From the NCBI GenBank assembly GCA_964558405.1, contig CAZLDG010000008.1, positions 1-46,445 of the forward strand: a DNA stretch of 46,445 nucleotides. Reading direction: 5' to 3'. This DNA comes from Thioglobus_B sp964558405 (lineage in GTDB: Bacteria > Pseudomonadota > Gammaproteobacteria > PS1 > Pseudothioglobaceae). The notes beneath the pieces were generated by a model. That model was given only the letters and a program-made list of their open reading frames with translations, had not been told where the DNA came from and ran no database searches. Shown here in pieces: positions 1 to 9,134 of this stretch (positions are counted from its first letter, which is position 1; the number at the start of each line of letters is the position of its first letter). Both the position numbers and the translations under genes were made by a program.

Positions 1-1
1 T

Positions 2-832
2 AAATCTACCGTACCAGTGGGTTACACCGAGCAAATTAAAGCCAAATTTAATTGTAACAACATCATCTTCTCGCCCGAGTTTTTAAGAGAGGGTTTGGCG
101 CTATACGATAACCTGTATCCTTCGCGTATTATTGTGGGCGAACAATCAGATAGAGCTCAGCAATTTGCCGGACTATTAGCCGAAGGTGCCATTAAAGATG
201 ATATTGATGTGCTGTTTACCGATGCCACTGAAGCCGAAGCGGTCAAACTCTTTAGCAATACCTACTTAGCCATGCGTGTGTCGTATTTTAACGAGCTGGA
301 TTCTTATGCTGAGACGCATGGCTTAGATGCCAAACAAATCATTGAAGGTGTGGGTTTGGATCCGAGAATTGGTTCTCATTACAACAATCCGTCGTTCGGC
401 TATGGCGGTTATTGTCTACCTAAAGACACTAAGCAACTGCGCGCCAACTATCAAGATGTGCCAAATAGCCTGATTGGTGCCATTGTTGATGCCAATACCA
501 CGCGTAAGGATTTTATTGCCGATCAAATTATTGGTAGAAATCCTAAAGTAGTGGGTGTGCACCGTCTGATTATGAAATCTGGTTCGGATAATTTTAGAGC
601 ATCCAGTATTCAAGGCATTATGAAGCGTATTAAATCCAAGGGTATTGAAGTGGTAGTGTACGAGCCCGTGCTCACTGAGCAAGGTGAGAGTGAGTTCTTC
701 CGCTCTCAGGTAATTGACGATTTGGCACAGTTTAAAAAGATTAGTGATGTGATTGTCGCTAACCGTATGGTTGGTGAGCTTGAGGACGTGAAGGACAAAG
801 TCTATACGCGTGATTTGTTTAATAGTGATTAA
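2..832 (+). CDS. ugd: UDP-glucose 6-dehydrogenase, 5' end outside the window
   Basis: Oxidises a UDP-hexose at C6 to the uronate, most likely UDP-glucose to UDP-glucuronate, in the cytoplasm. The open frame begins at base 2 with KSTVPVG, the conserved motif before the substrate-binding domain, so the N-terminal Rossmann domain lies upstream of the window. SPEFLREG and YGGYCLPKD follow; the latter carries the catalytic cysteine at bases 413-415. The C-terminal UDP-binding domain is complete. It lies 9 bases before a UDP-glucuronate epimerase, which fits UDP-glucuronate and UDP-galacturonate production. A UDP-ManNAc dehydrogenase is the alternative; the neighbour favours Ugd. Confidence 0.85.
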   Translation, partial: KSTVPVGYTEQIKAKFNCNNIIFSPEFLREGLALYDNLYPSRIIVGEQSDRAQQFAGLLAEGAIKDDIDVLFTDATEAEAVKLFSNTYLAMRVSYFNELDSYAETHGLDAKQIIEGVGLDPRIGSHYNNPSFGYGGYCLPKDTKQLRANYQDVPNSLIGAIVDANTTRKDFIADQIIGRNPKVVGVHRLIMKSGSDNFRASSIQGIMKRIKSKGIEVVVYEPVLTEQGESEFFRSQVIDDLAQFKKISDVIVANRMVGELEDVKDKVYTRDLFNSD

Positions 833-841
833 GGAATAAAG

Positions 842-1849
842 ATGAAGGTATTGGTAACGGGCTCAGCGGGTTTTATTGGCTCAGCGCTTTCGATTCGATT
901 ATTAGATCGTGGCGATACAGTCGTGGGTATTGATAATCACAACGATTATTATGACCCTAAGCTTAAAGAAGCGCGCCTAGCACGCCACGCGGATCATCCA
1001 AACTACACCCATATCCGCATGAATTTAGAAGATCGCCAAGCCATGGCCGAGTTGTTTGAACGTGAGCAGTTTGATGGCGTGGTCAATCTAGCTGCACAAG
1101 CTGGCGTGCGTTATTCGATTGAGAATCCGTTGGCCTATATTGACACCAACTTGGTGGGTTTTGGCCACATCCTAGAGGGTTGTCGACACAATCAAGTGGG
1201 GCATTTGGTGTATGCATCATCCAGCTCAACTTACGGACTGAATACTAAGCAGCCATTTTCTACACACGAATGTGTGAATCATCCAGTCAGTCTCTATGCG
1301 GCTACTAAGAAAGCTAACGAGTTGATGGCGCACACCTATTCGCATTTGTACAACGTACCAACTACCGGATTGCGATTCTTTACTGTGTATGGCCCGTATG
1401 ATCGACCAGATATGGCTTTGCAGAAATTTACTCGCGCCATTGTCGCTGGCGAGCCGATTACTGTGTTTAATTATGGCAAGCACCGTCGTGACTTTACTTA
1501 TATTGATGATATTGTAGAGGGTATTGTGCGCGTGTTAGATCGTCCAGCGCCACCGAATCCTAATTGGGATAGTAACAATCCTGATCCGGCCACTTCGAGC
1601 GCGCCATATCGCGTATACAACATTGGTAATAACAATCCAGTGGAACTGATGGATTATATTGAAGCCTTAGAAACTTCTCTGGGCATGACAGCTGAAAAAG
1701 AACTATTACCACTACAACCGGGTGATGTGCCTGATACTTATGCTGACGTGGATGATTTGGTTGAAGAGTTTGGCTACAAGCCGAGTATGAGTGTTAAGCA
1801 GGGTGTGGAGAATTTTGCTCAGTGGTATAAAACCTATAACAACCTTTAG
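842..1849 (+). CDS. UDP-glucuronate 4-epimerase (SDR family)
   Basis: Extended short-chain dehydrogenase of 335 residues, the usual length of the family that interconverts UDP-glucuronate and UDP-galacturonate. The NAD-binding motif TGSAGFIG is at residues 7-14, followed by the serine stretch ASSSSTYG and the catalytic YxxxK in SLYAATKKANE. The segment FFTVYGPYDRPDMA is typical of bacterial glucuronate epimerases. It directly follows the UDP-sugar dehydrogenase that would supply its substrate, so the pair probably provides galacturonate for the LPS core or surface glycan. Its stop codon overlaps the convergent gmhB stop by 4 bases. A UDP-GlcNAc or glucose epimerase is less likely. Confidence 0.85.
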   Translation: MKVLVTGSAGFIGSALSIRLLDRGDTVVGIDNHNDYYDPKLKEARLARHADHPNYTHIRMNLEDRQAMAELFEREQFDGVVNLAAQAGVRYSIENPLAYIDTNLVGFGHILEGCRHNQVGHLVYASSSSTYGLNTKQPFSTHECVNHPVSLYAATKKANELMAHTYSHLYNVPTTGLRFFTVYGPYDRPDMALQKFTRAIVAGEPITVFNYGKHRRDFTYIDDIVEGIVRVLDRPAPPNPNWDSNNPDPATSSAPYRVYNIGNNNPVELMDYIEALETSLGMTAEKELLPLQPGDVPDTYADVDDLVEEFGYKPSMSVKQGVENFAQWYKTYNNL

Positions 1850-2373
1850 TTGGTAATCACCGTCTGAGCCTGTTTAATAGAGTCTAGCACGTACTTGGCG
1901 TTTGAGTTTTCTTCGTCGATGTCATGACCGCTTTTTACTAAGATAGTATTGTTAATGCCTGCTGCATTGGCTGCGGTGACATCGGCTTCTTTATCGCCAA
2001 CCATCCAAGAACGACTCATATCAATATCGTGTTTCTCTTTGGCGTCCAAGAGCATGCCCGGTTTAGGTTTGCGACAAGCGCAACCATCTTCGGGTCCATG
2101 TGGACAGAAAAATACATCCAAGACATTAACGCCTTGAGTGTTAAACTGCGCTAACATCCAATTGTTAACCTGATGAAACTCTTGCTCACCATAATAGCCT
2201 CGACCAATACCAGATTGGTTAGTAATCACCACAATTTGATAGCCTAACGACTGAAAGGTTAAGCAGGCTTCGAATACGCCGTCGATAAATTTAAAATCTT
2301 CAATTTTGTGCAAGTAACCCACTTCTTGGTTAATGACACCATCACGATCTAAGAAAATAGTTTTTATGCTCAT
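1846..2373 (-). CDS. gmhB: D-glycero-D-manno-heptose-1,7-bisphosphate 7-phosphatase
   Basis: HAD-family phosphatase of 175 residues that removes the 7-phosphate of heptose 1,7-bisphosphate. The nucleophile motif DRDGVIN is at residues 9-15 (Asp9, Asp11). The zinc ligands are Cys90, His92, Cys98 and Cys100 in CPHGPEDGCACRKP, with a short loop between the two ligand pairs. VGDKEADV is the late HAD acidic motif. It is transcribed opposite to its neighbours and lies away from gmhA, hldE and hldD. It is the only GmhB in the window, so it may serve both the ADP-heptose and the GDP-heptose routes. These require beta- and alpha-anomeric bisphosphates respectively. Confidence 0.9.
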   Translation of the reverse strand: MSIKTIFLDRDGVINQEVGYLHKIEDFKFIDGVFEACLTFQSLGYQIVVITNQSGIGRGYYGEQEFHQVNNWMLAQFNTQGVNVLDVFFCPHGPEDGCACRKPKPGMLLDAKEKHDIDMSRSWMVGDKEADVTAANAAGINNTILVKSGHDIDEENSNAKYVLDSIKQAQTVITN

Positions 2374-2385
2374 AGGGCAGATACG

Positions 2386-2391
2386 TATAAT
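2386..2391 (+). promoter_or_regulatory. possible sigma70 -10 box for the glycosyltransferase operon
   Basis: A perfect TATAAT lies in the 51-base divergent gap, 33 bases before the ATG at 2425. The hexamer 17 bases upstream, TTTATG, is a poor -35 match. It could drive the long glycosyltransferase run starting at 2425. Assignment is by consensus only. Confidence 0.3.
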
Positions 2392-2424
2392 CGATCTAAA
2401 ATACTAAACAAGGCCTATTTTAAG

Positions 2425-3129
2425 ATGCATAACCCACTTTCTGTGGTCATAATTAGCAAAAATGAGGAACGATTTATCGCTGACGCAGTGAAATCGGCTC
2501 TGTTTGCTGATGAAGTGTTGGTTCTAGATAGTGGCTCTAGCGACAGAACCTGCGAGATTGCGGCAGATCTGGGTGCTAAGGTGTTGCATCAAGATTGGCT
2601 AGGGTTTGGTGCGCAGAAAAATAAAGCCGTGTCTTTGGCAAAAAATGACTGGGTGTTCGTGCTGGATGCGGATGAGCGAATTACGCAGAGTCTGAGTGAT
2701 GAATTGGTAACAACTCTAGAGGCGCCAGCATCTAAAGTTTACAATGCGGCCAGGCTCAATCGTTTTTTTGGTAAGGATATCAAGCATTGTGGTCTTTATC
2801 CAGATTATAGTATTCGCCTGTTTAATCGTCATTTTGGACATTTTAATGAAGTCAGTGTGCATGAGAGTGTACAAACCAGTGAGCCGGTCACAAACCTTAA
2901 GCATCCAATGAAGCACTTGGCTTTTGACAGTGTGAGTGAATTTCACGCTAAACAAAAAGGCTATGCGGCATTGAGTCAAAAAAAGCGAAATCTAGCCAAG
3001 GCGCTTATCTCTCCGATTTGGACTTTTGTTAAGATTTATTGGTTGCGTTTAGGGGTTTTGGAAGGGTGGCGCGGATTGGTGATAGCTGTAGTCTATGCTC
3101 AGTACACATTTTGGAAATATCGTAGATGA
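2425..3129 (+). CDS. Family 2 glycosyltransferase, WaaE/KdtX-like LPS core transferase
   Basis: A 234-residue GT-A fold enzyme. It opens with PLSVVIISKNEE, then LDSGSSDRT and the metal/nucleotide-binding DADE in VFVLDADERIT near residue 90, the standard GT2 arrangement. Length and motifs match the WaaE family, which adds beta-glucose to the first heptose of the LPS core; whether glucose is the sugar here cannot be read from sequence. The C-terminal segment contains an amphipathic or membrane-associated stretch rich in Trp and Tyr. It begins an overlapping run of core transferases: its stop overlaps the next start by 4 bases. Confidence 0.8.
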   Translation: MHNPLSVVIISKNEERFIADAVKSALFADEVLVLDSGSSDRTCEIAADLGAKVLHQDWLGFGAQKNKAVSLAKNDWVFVLDADERITQSLSDELVTTLEAPASKVYNAARLNRFFGKDIKHCGLYPDYSIRLFNRHFGHFNEVSVHESVQTSEPVTNLKHPMKHLAFDSVSEFHAKQKGYAALSQKKRNLAKALISPIWTFVKIYWLRLGVLEGWRGLVIAVVYAQYTFWKYRR

Positions 3130-4208
3130 GAATACTAATTACCAAATTTCGTAGTGTGGGTGATGTGATTTTGCTAACACCGCTGATTAGCAATCTTAAA
3201 CAACACTATCCAAATTGTGAAATTGATTTGATGCTGAATAAAGGCACCGAGATACTAGTTGCGCATAATCCACAGGTTAATCAAATTATTTTGCACGATC
3301 GATTTTGGTTAAGAGCACTACCAGTTTGGCAACGGATTAAGACTGAGTTCAACACCTTAAGGCAGATTAGAAAAGCCAGGTACGATTTAGTTGTTTCCTC
3401 AGATCGTGGCGATCGTGGCGCACAGATTGCTTATTTTAGTGGCGCTAAAATTCGCATTGGTCGTCGTGGCGGTAAAGGCTTTATCAATCAACGCGCTTTC
3501 ACACATCATTTTTTGTTTCAGGGTGAACGGCATATTGTTGAGTTAAATCTTGATCCGCTTAGATTGCTGGAATTGTCTGTTAATTATAAAGGTTTGGATA
3601 CTTATTGGACACCCAAGGATGATGATAAGGCTCAAGATATAGCACAAGAACTGGGTCGATTTATCCATATCCACCCTGTGTCTCAGTGTATGTACAAGTG
3701 TGTTGATGACCAGTTGATGGCTCAAGTGATTGACTATTGTGAGCTGGAGTTAGGTCTGCGCGTGGTGCTGACTGCTGCACCAGTGTCTCAAGAATTGGAT
3801 AGGGTGTATGGCATCTTGTCGCATACTAAATCTAACCCGCTAAATTTGGCCGGGAAGTTAAGTTTATTGGAAACTGCCGCTCTTAATAAATTGTCGAAAA
3901 TGCTATTGGTAGTAGATACAGCAATTATGCATATTGCCACAGCAAATGACGTACCAACTTTGGCGTTTTTTGGCCCCACTGCAGTAGATAATTGGGGACC
4001 TTGGGATAAGACGTTGCTACAATCAACTTATCACAGAGGTGGAAGTCTACAGCAACATGGCAAACATCGAGTGCTAATGGGGGTGCAAAGCTGCATCCCT
4101 TGCTCGCAAACGGGTTGTAACAATTCAGGCGTGAGCGAGTGTTTGAATACATTAAACTTAGAGATAATTAAGCAGCAGATTGTAACAATGCTAGATGAGC
4201 AACATTAA
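3126..4208 (+). CDS. Family 9 glycosyltransferase, heptosyltransferase III-like
   Basis: A 360-residue GT-B heptosyltransferase of the type that transfers heptose from ADP-heptose to the LPS core. It starts ILITKFRSVGDVILLTPL, the usual GT9 N-terminus, and has the donor-site segment VVDTAIMHIATAND followed by PTLAFFGPT. Near the C-terminus is a cysteine-rich segment, SCIPCSQTGCNNSGVSECL, as in WaaQ-type proteins. It is clearly paralogous to the GT9 at 7561-8628, sharing the MRIL(I)KFR start, DRF, RQIR, GDRGAQ and FSGA blocks. Acceptor position is not determinable. Confidence 0.85.
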   Translation: MRILITKFRSVGDVILLTPLISNLKQHYPNCEIDLMLNKGTEILVAHNPQVNQIILHDRFWLRALPVWQRIKTEFNTLRQIRKARYDLVVSSDRGDRGAQIAYFSGAKIRIGRRGGKGFINQRAFTHHFLFQGERHIVELNLDPLRLLELSVNYKGLDTYWTPKDDDKAQDIAQELGRFIHIHPVSQCMYKCVDDQLMAQVIDYCELELGLRVVLTAAPVSQELDRVYGILSHTKSNPLNLAGKLSLLETAALNKLSKMLLVVDTAIMHIATANDVPTLAFFGPTAVDNWGPWDKTLLQSTYHRGGSLQQHGKHRVLMGVQSCIPCSQTGCNNSGVSECLNTLNLEIIKQQIVTMLDEQH

Positions 4209-5295
4209 AGTACTACATACCGAGTGGTCGGACGGCTGGGGTGGGCAAGAGATTCGTATTATTGGCGAAATGCTGGCAATGCGAGAGCTTGGTGTTGATG
4301 TTTGTTTGGCTTGCACCGAGCATGCGCAAATTAGACAAAAAGCACTGGATAACGATATCAAGGTATTTATTCTGCCATTTAAAGGAAATGCTGATTTAAG
4401 CACTTTGTTTGGCCTAAGAAAAATCATCAGGCAACAGCATATTGATATTGTTAATACCCATAGTGGTAAAGATACTTGGGTGGGTGGTTTAGCTGCTAAG
4501 CTAGCAGGCGCCAAATTTATCAGGACGCGCCACCTTTCAACACCAATTCGTTCCTCTAGACTTAATTTTATTAATGAGTTGGCCAACTATATCTTTACCA
4601 CTGGGGAGACTGTCAGGCAAGATATGATTAACAATAATCGCATTAAGCCCGAACGCATCCAGTCAGTCCCAACTGGCATTGATGCCAATCTCTACCAAGC
4701 AAGCAACTTTAATCGTCAGAGTTGTCGAGCCTTGTTTGGGTTTGAAGATGATCAAGTTGTCGTTGGCATTGTGGCTGTCTTGCGTCGTTTTAAACGCCAT
4801 GATCGTTTCCTGCAAATGGTACGACATGTGGTTGATGCTAACCCAGAAAAAAATATTCGTTTTGTGATGGCGGGTGATGGCCCTCAGCGTGAAAAACTAG
4901 CTCAAATGATAGTTGAATTGGAGTTGCAGGGCCATGTTTATATGTTGGGGCATGTGTCTAATATTACGGAGTTATTGTGCGCGCTGGATGTTTTTGTGCT
5001 TACCTCTGATAGTGGAGAAGGTGTGCCGCAATCAGTTATGCAAGCGTTACTCATGAATAAGGCTGTGGTAGCCACCAGTGCAGGTAGTACTAAAGATTTG
5101 CATCATAAGGATAATTTTATGTTGATTAATAAGGATTCGCAATTAGCCCTTAATCAGGCTTGCCACCATTTAGTGGAAGATGAAGCGCTAAGAGGTGAAT
5201 ATGCTGGACGTGCCAGAGGTTATGTATTAGAGCAGTTTTCAAAAGATAGGATGTCAGCCAATATTATGAAGATTTATCGACAGCTGCTGGATTGA
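4195..5295 (+). CDS. Family 4 glycosyltransferase
   Basis: A 366-residue GT-B enzyme. The N-terminal acceptor domain begins KVLHTEWSDGWGGQE, with the GGxE loop typical of GT4. The C-terminal donor domain contains GIVAVLRRFKRHD, VMAGDGPQ and VFVLTSDSGEGVPQSVMQAL. In the canonical E-x7-E motif the second glutamate is replaced by glutamine (EGVPQSVMQ), which is a tolerated but notable change. The start overlaps the preceding heptosyltransferase by 14 bases, indicating translational coupling. The sugar transferred is unknown; context makes LPS core assembly at the inner membrane likely. Confidence 0.8.
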   Translation: MSNIKVLHTEWSDGWGGQEIRIIGEMLAMRELGVDVCLACTEHAQIRQKALDNDIKVFILPFKGNADLSTLFGLRKIIRQQHIDIVNTHSGKDTWVGGLAAKLAGAKFIRTRHLSTPIRSSRLNFINELANYIFTTGETVRQDMINNNRIKPERIQSVPTGIDANLYQASNFNRQSCRALFGFEDDQVVVGIVAVLRRFKRHDRFLQMVRHVVDANPEKNIRFVMAGDGPQREKLAQMIVELELQGHVYMLGHVSNITELLCALDVFVLTSDSGEGVPQSVMQALLMNKAVVATSAGSTKDLHHKDNFMLINKDSQLALNQACHHLVEDEALRGEYAGRARGYVLEQFSKDRMSANIMKIYRQLLD

Positions 5296-6401
5296 TGAGA
5301 GTTTTGTATACCAATTTTCATCCTGGTAATGGTGGTGGCCATACAACCTATTTAGCTTATTTATTCAATGGCATTCTGTCTCAAGACACAAGTGTCGAAG
5401 TCTTTATGGCTGCACCTAAGGTCAGTAAACTCAATAGAGATCTTAGACGAACCCACCCAGATAGAGTATTTGATGTGGACTTTCCTGGCAAACCAAAAGA
5501 GATTGTTAGAGCCTTATCCAACGCCAAGAAATTAAGAAAACTTATTATTGACCGGCAAATTGATATTGTACATGTGAATGGCACACCAGACCATAAAGTG
5601 GTCATGTTGTGTAAATGGTTGTATCGCTTGGACTTTCGTATTGTTAGAACTAAACATGATTCATTCCCTATCAAGGAAAATTGGTTTGCCAATAAGCTAT
5701 ATGGCAAATACACCGACCAGATGGTTGTGGTCTCCAACTACCAGTTTGAGCACGTTATCACCCAGTCATTGCAGAACAAAACCATGGTTATTCATAATGG
5801 AGTTAATCTGGATTATTTTAAACCCAGAGATAAGTCGAAAACACTACTGCAAAAATACGACATTCAGAAAGGCGACCTAGTACTTGTTTCAGTGGCAGGA
5901 ACTGCACTACATAAAGGTTGGCAACTTCTGGTAGAGGCTGCCTCAAAGCTTGAAGATAGCCAACGCAAGAAAATTAAAATTATTCTTGCTGGGAATACAC
6001 CAAAACTAGAGACAGTTGAACAATATATCAATGCATTTGATATGCAAGACCAAGTGATTTTTACTGGATTTATGGATGATGTTAGAGAAGTGATTTCTAT
6101 TGCTGATGTTGGTTTTGTTCTATCTATAGGCGTGGAAACTATCTCGTTTGCCTGTCGAGAGATGATGGCGATGGGCAAGCCTGTATTAGCTTCTGATTAT
6201 GCCGGATTACCGGAGAATATTACCGATAATCAGGATGGTTGGATTACTACAGGTTCTGCTAATAAGGTCTACGAGAAGCTGAAACAGATTATTGGTTTTA
6301 ATTTGGATCAATATGCTGATTGTGCTACCCAAAAAGCAAAACAGAGTTTTGGGCTTGAAAATTTCGTTAGAACAACAACTAATATTTATTCAAAAAGTTA
6401 A
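5295..6401 (+). CDS. Family 4 glycosyltransferase
   Basis: GT-B glycosyltransferase of about 368 residues. The start chosen is the ATG at 5295, giving MRVLYTNFHPGNGGGH and a one-base overlap with the previous stop (TGATG); a TTG one codon upstream is possible but unnecessary. The N-terminal glycine-rich loop HPGNGGGHTTY and the C-terminal donor motif ETISFACRE (E-x7-E) followed by MAMGKPVLAS identify the family. It is the third consecutive transferase in the core cluster. Substrate specificity cannot be assigned. Confidence 0.8.
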   Translation: MRVLYTNFHPGNGGGHTTYLAYLFNGILSQDTSVEVFMAAPKVSKLNRDLRRTHPDRVFDVDFPGKPKEIVRALSNAKKLRKLIIDRQIDIVHVNGTPDHKVVMLCKWLYRLDFRIVRTKHDSFPIKENWFANKLYGKYTDQMVVVSNYQFEHVITQSLQNKTMVIHNGVNLDYFKPRDKSKTLLQKYDIQKGDLVLVSVAGTALHKGWQLLVEAASKLEDSQRKKIKIILAGNTPKLETVEQYINAFDMQDQVIFTGFMDDVREVISIADVGFVLSIGVETISFACREMMAMGKPVLASDYAGLPENITDNQDGWITTGSANKVYEKLKQIIGFNLDQYADCATQKAKQSFGLENFVRTTTNIYSKS

Positions 6402-6418
6402 ATTATAATCAACAATAT

Positions 6419-7564
6419 ATGAAGGTTATTTACCCGTATCCAATGCACATTAGCAAGGGCTATACTTATATGCTAAGCATTGTCCAGTTTTTGAATGCCT
6501 TGGCCAATCGCGTGCCTGTTGAATTGCTATGTTTAGATTCTAGAGTATCGATAGAGAAGTATTTAAATGATAGTCTCGACATTGAACTGCATCCAAATTT
6601 AAAAGTGGTTCAGATTTCCAATAAAAAGCTTGGTATTAAAAGCAATAAATTGTTCTTTATCGCCAACGTATTGAAGTATTTAAAACAAATTGAGTCTGAA
6701 AAGTTGGTGATTTACACGCGTGACTTTAAACAAATGCGCCTATCTATTAAAAACTTAAAACACAAGTCTTTGGATATTCAGTTTGTCTTTGAAGTGCACC
6801 AAATTTTATCTCAGAATTATTGTCGTGAAGGGGAATATAAGAAAGCAAAAGAAATGCAAACACTGGAAGAATTTGTATTTTCTAATGTGGATAATTTGAT
6901 TTGTATCACTTCAACGTTAAGCAGCGAAATTAAAAAAAACTTCTCTACTTGTATACAGAGACATCATATTTTGCCGGTCGGATTTAACAAGAAATTTTTA
7001 CAAATTGCTCACAAGGTCGATAAGCAATATGACATTATTTACAGTGGGAATTTCAGTATTTGGAAAGGTTTAGATACTCTTATAGAGTCTATATCTATTT
7101 TGAAACATCAACATAATAAAGATATTAAAGCCATTCTAATCGGTGCTGATGAGCAATCTCGACAACAGTACGGGCGCCAAGCAGAAGAATTAGGTGTATC
7201 GGGCAATATTACCATTGTCAATAGAGTGGATCACAAGGAAATTTACCGCTATATTGCGCAGTCAAAAATTGGCATACTCTCCAATAAATATGATGCAGAT
7301 GGAATGCTATTTACTTCACCATTAAAGCTCTACGAGTATCTTGGTTCCGGTTTAAAGGTAGTGGTATCAAGATTGCCTTCAATTGAAAGCGCCATAAGTC
7401 CATCGTTAGTCTATTATGCTACACCTGAAAACCCATCTGACTTTGCGCAAGTAATTATGCGTGCGCTAGATGACGATGCTTTTGAAGCCAATAGGGGTAA
7501 AGATTTCGCAAGTGACTACACCTGGGAGTCGCGCGTGGAGCGTTTTATGGGGTTTTTTGAGTGA
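6419..7564 (+). CDS. Family 4 glycosyltransferase
   Basis: A 381-residue GT-B glycosyltransferase. The N-terminal half (VIYPYPMHISKGYTYM) is divergent, but the C-terminal half has IIYSGNFSIWKGLDTLI, AILIGADE and SPLKLYEYLGSGLKVVVS, in which the conserved glutamate precedes the diphosphate-binding loop as in GT4. It is separated by 17 bases from the previous gene and overlaps the following GT9 by 4 bases. It contains more AAA/ATT codons than the flanking epimerases. The sugar and linkage are unknown. Confidence 0.75.
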   Translation: MKVIYPYPMHISKGYTYMLSIVQFLNALANRVPVELLCLDSRVSIEKYLNDSLDIELHPNLKVVQISNKKLGIKSNKLFFIANVLKYLKQIESEKLVIYTRDFKQMRLSIKNLKHKSLDIQFVFEVHQILSQNYCREGEYKKAKEMQTLEEFVFSNVDNLICITSTLSSEIKKNFSTCIQRHHILPVGFNKKFLQIAHKVDKQYDIIYSGNFSIWKGLDTLIESISILKHQHNKDIKAILIGADEQSRQQYGRQAEELGVSGNITIVNRVDHKEIYRYIAQSKIGILSNKYDADGMLFTSPLKLYEYLGSGLKVVVSRLPSIESAISPSLVYYATPENPSDFAQVIMRALDDDAFEANRGKDFASDYTWESRVERFMGFFE

Positions 7565-8628
7565 GAATTCTACTGATTAAATTTAGAAATATTGGCGACG
7601 TTTTGTTATCGACAGCTTTGGTGTCGAATCTTAGATATCATTACCCTAATGCTACCATAGACTTTGCTTTAAACGAAGGGTGTGAAGATATGGTTTCTGA
7701 CAATGAAGATATTAACAATATTATTGTTTATGATCGATTTAGAATCAAAAAGTTAAATTTATTTTCTCAACTTAAAGAGGAGTTTAGGTTTGCGCGTCAA
7801 ATTCGTCAAAATCACTATGATATAGTAATCAATTTAACTGAAGGGGATAGAGGCGCCCAACTTGCTCTTTTTAGTGGCGCCAACTATAAATTAGGCTTTC
7901 CAGTAAAAAAAGGAATTTTTGCAAAGTTGAAGATTTTCAGTCAGTTGGGCAATGATAAGGTGTGGCAACATACAGTTGAAAAGGACCTGCAATTTATAAC
8001 TCTACTTGGTAAAGAAGTAGTTGACAGGTCGGTTAAGATCTGCTGGTCTGATGTTGTGGAAGTGGAAATTGATAAAATTTTAGAAGAGAATTGCATTAGA
8101 GAGTTTGTGCATATTCACCCCGTATCAAGATGGATGTTTAAATGCTGGGAGGATGATCGTATGGCAAAGATCATTGACTACCTTCAACAAGACAAAGGTT
8201 TGCGTGTTGTTATTACCGGTGCACCAATTAAGAAAGAACTGGATAGGATTGATAAAATATTAGCACTTTGCAAGACTACACCTGTGAATTTATCGGGTCA
8301 ACTAACACTTAAGCATTTAGCTTGTTTATCATCTAAAGCTAAATTGTTCTTTGGCGTAGATACCGCCCCCATGCACATGGCTGCTGCTGTGAATACACCA
8401 GTTATTGCTTTATTTGGTGCAAGCTATCCAGCTGTATGGGGGCCTTGGAATAATAAAACTGACCAAGTTTTTGAGAATAAAGATGGTAGTCAGGAAAATG
8501 GATTACACTACATGATTGCTAATTTAAATCATGAGATCTTTTATGAGGGTCAAATCAAAAAGTCTCGAGGTATGGTGTTAATTGACTACAATCAAACCAG
8601 AAAGGTAATAGGCAAGGCGTTATTATGA
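7561..8628 (+). CDS. Family 9 glycosyltransferase (heptosyltransferase-like)
   Basis: A 355-residue GT9 starting at a GTG that overlaps the previous stop (GTGA). It begins RILLIKFRNIGDVLLSTAL and carries VDTAPMHMAAAVNTPVIALFG near the donor site. It is a diverged paralogue of the enzyme at 3126-4208 but lacks that protein's C-terminal cysteine cluster, ending instead in a charged tail. Loss of the cluster suggests altered structure or specificity, while the catalytic core looks intact. Probably adds heptose or a related sugar to the core; the acceptor is unknown. Confidence 0.8.
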   Translation: MRILLIKFRNIGDVLLSTALVSNLRYHYPNATIDFALNEGCEDMVSDNEDINNIIVYDRFRIKKLNLFSQLKEEFRFARQIRQNHYDIVINLTEGDRGAQLALFSGANYKLGFPVKKGIFAKLKIFSQLGNDKVWQHTVEKDLQFITLLGKEVVDRSVKICWSDVVEVEIDKILEENCIREFVHIHPVSRWMFKCWEDDRMAKIIDYLQQDKGLRVVITGAPIKKELDRIDKILALCKTTPVNLSGQLTLKHLACLSSKAKLFFGVDTAPMHMAAAVNTPVIALFGASYPAVWGPWNNKTDQVFENKDGSQENGLHYMIANLNHEIFYEGQIKKSRGMVLIDYNQTRKVIGKALL

Positions 8629-9134
8629 AATTAAATATTGGCTGCGGAAATAAAAAAATTGATGGCTATATTGGTGTTGATAAGTTTCAATGTGGTGCCG
8701 CCGATTATATTGTTGATGTTGAAAATGAAACACTGCCATTTGAAGATAATAGTGCAGAGTCGGTTGTTCTGGATAACGTGATAGAGCACTTTCATAACAT
8801 CCCTAGAGTTATCAATGAGCTAATTCGTGTATCAAAGCAGGGTTGCGTTATTAAGATTATTACACCACACTTTAGTTCGCTGTCTTCATGGGTGGACCCA
8901 ACCCATGTACACCACTTGTCATATTTCTCTTTTGATCACTTTGAGCGCAATGGTGTATCGCATTACATCGGAAAAGGCGTCAGAATCAAAAAAAGAAAAT
9001 TGTCATTTGGCGGCGGTATTTTTGGCCTCATTGCTAGAGTGATGTTTAATATCAATCCTAAGAAATATGAACAAAAATATTGTTTTATTTTTAGAGCAAG
9101 TACTCTGACATTTTGGTTGGAAGTGGATGAGTAA
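8625..9134 (+). CDS. Small class I SAM-dependent methyltransferase
   Basis: A 169-residue protein with the SAM-binding motif I LNIGCGNKKIDGYIGVD near its N-terminus, the motif II/post-motif region DNVIEHFHNIP, and VIKIITPHFSS. This architecture is common in small methyltransferases within glycan clusters, which often methylate a sugar hydroxyl or act as chain terminators. It overlaps both neighbours (4 and 8 bases), so it belongs to the glycosyltransferase operon. The substrate is not predictable; a non-sugar substrate cannot be excluded. Confidence 0.75.
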   Translation: MKLNIGCGNKKIDGYIGVDKFQCGAADYIVDVENETLPFEDNSAESVVLDNVIEHFHNIPRVINELIRVSKQGCVIKIITPHFSSLSSWVDPTHVHHLSYFSFDHFERNGVSHYIGKGVRIKKRKLSFGGGIFGLIARVMFNINPKKYEQKYCFIFRASTLTFWLEVDE

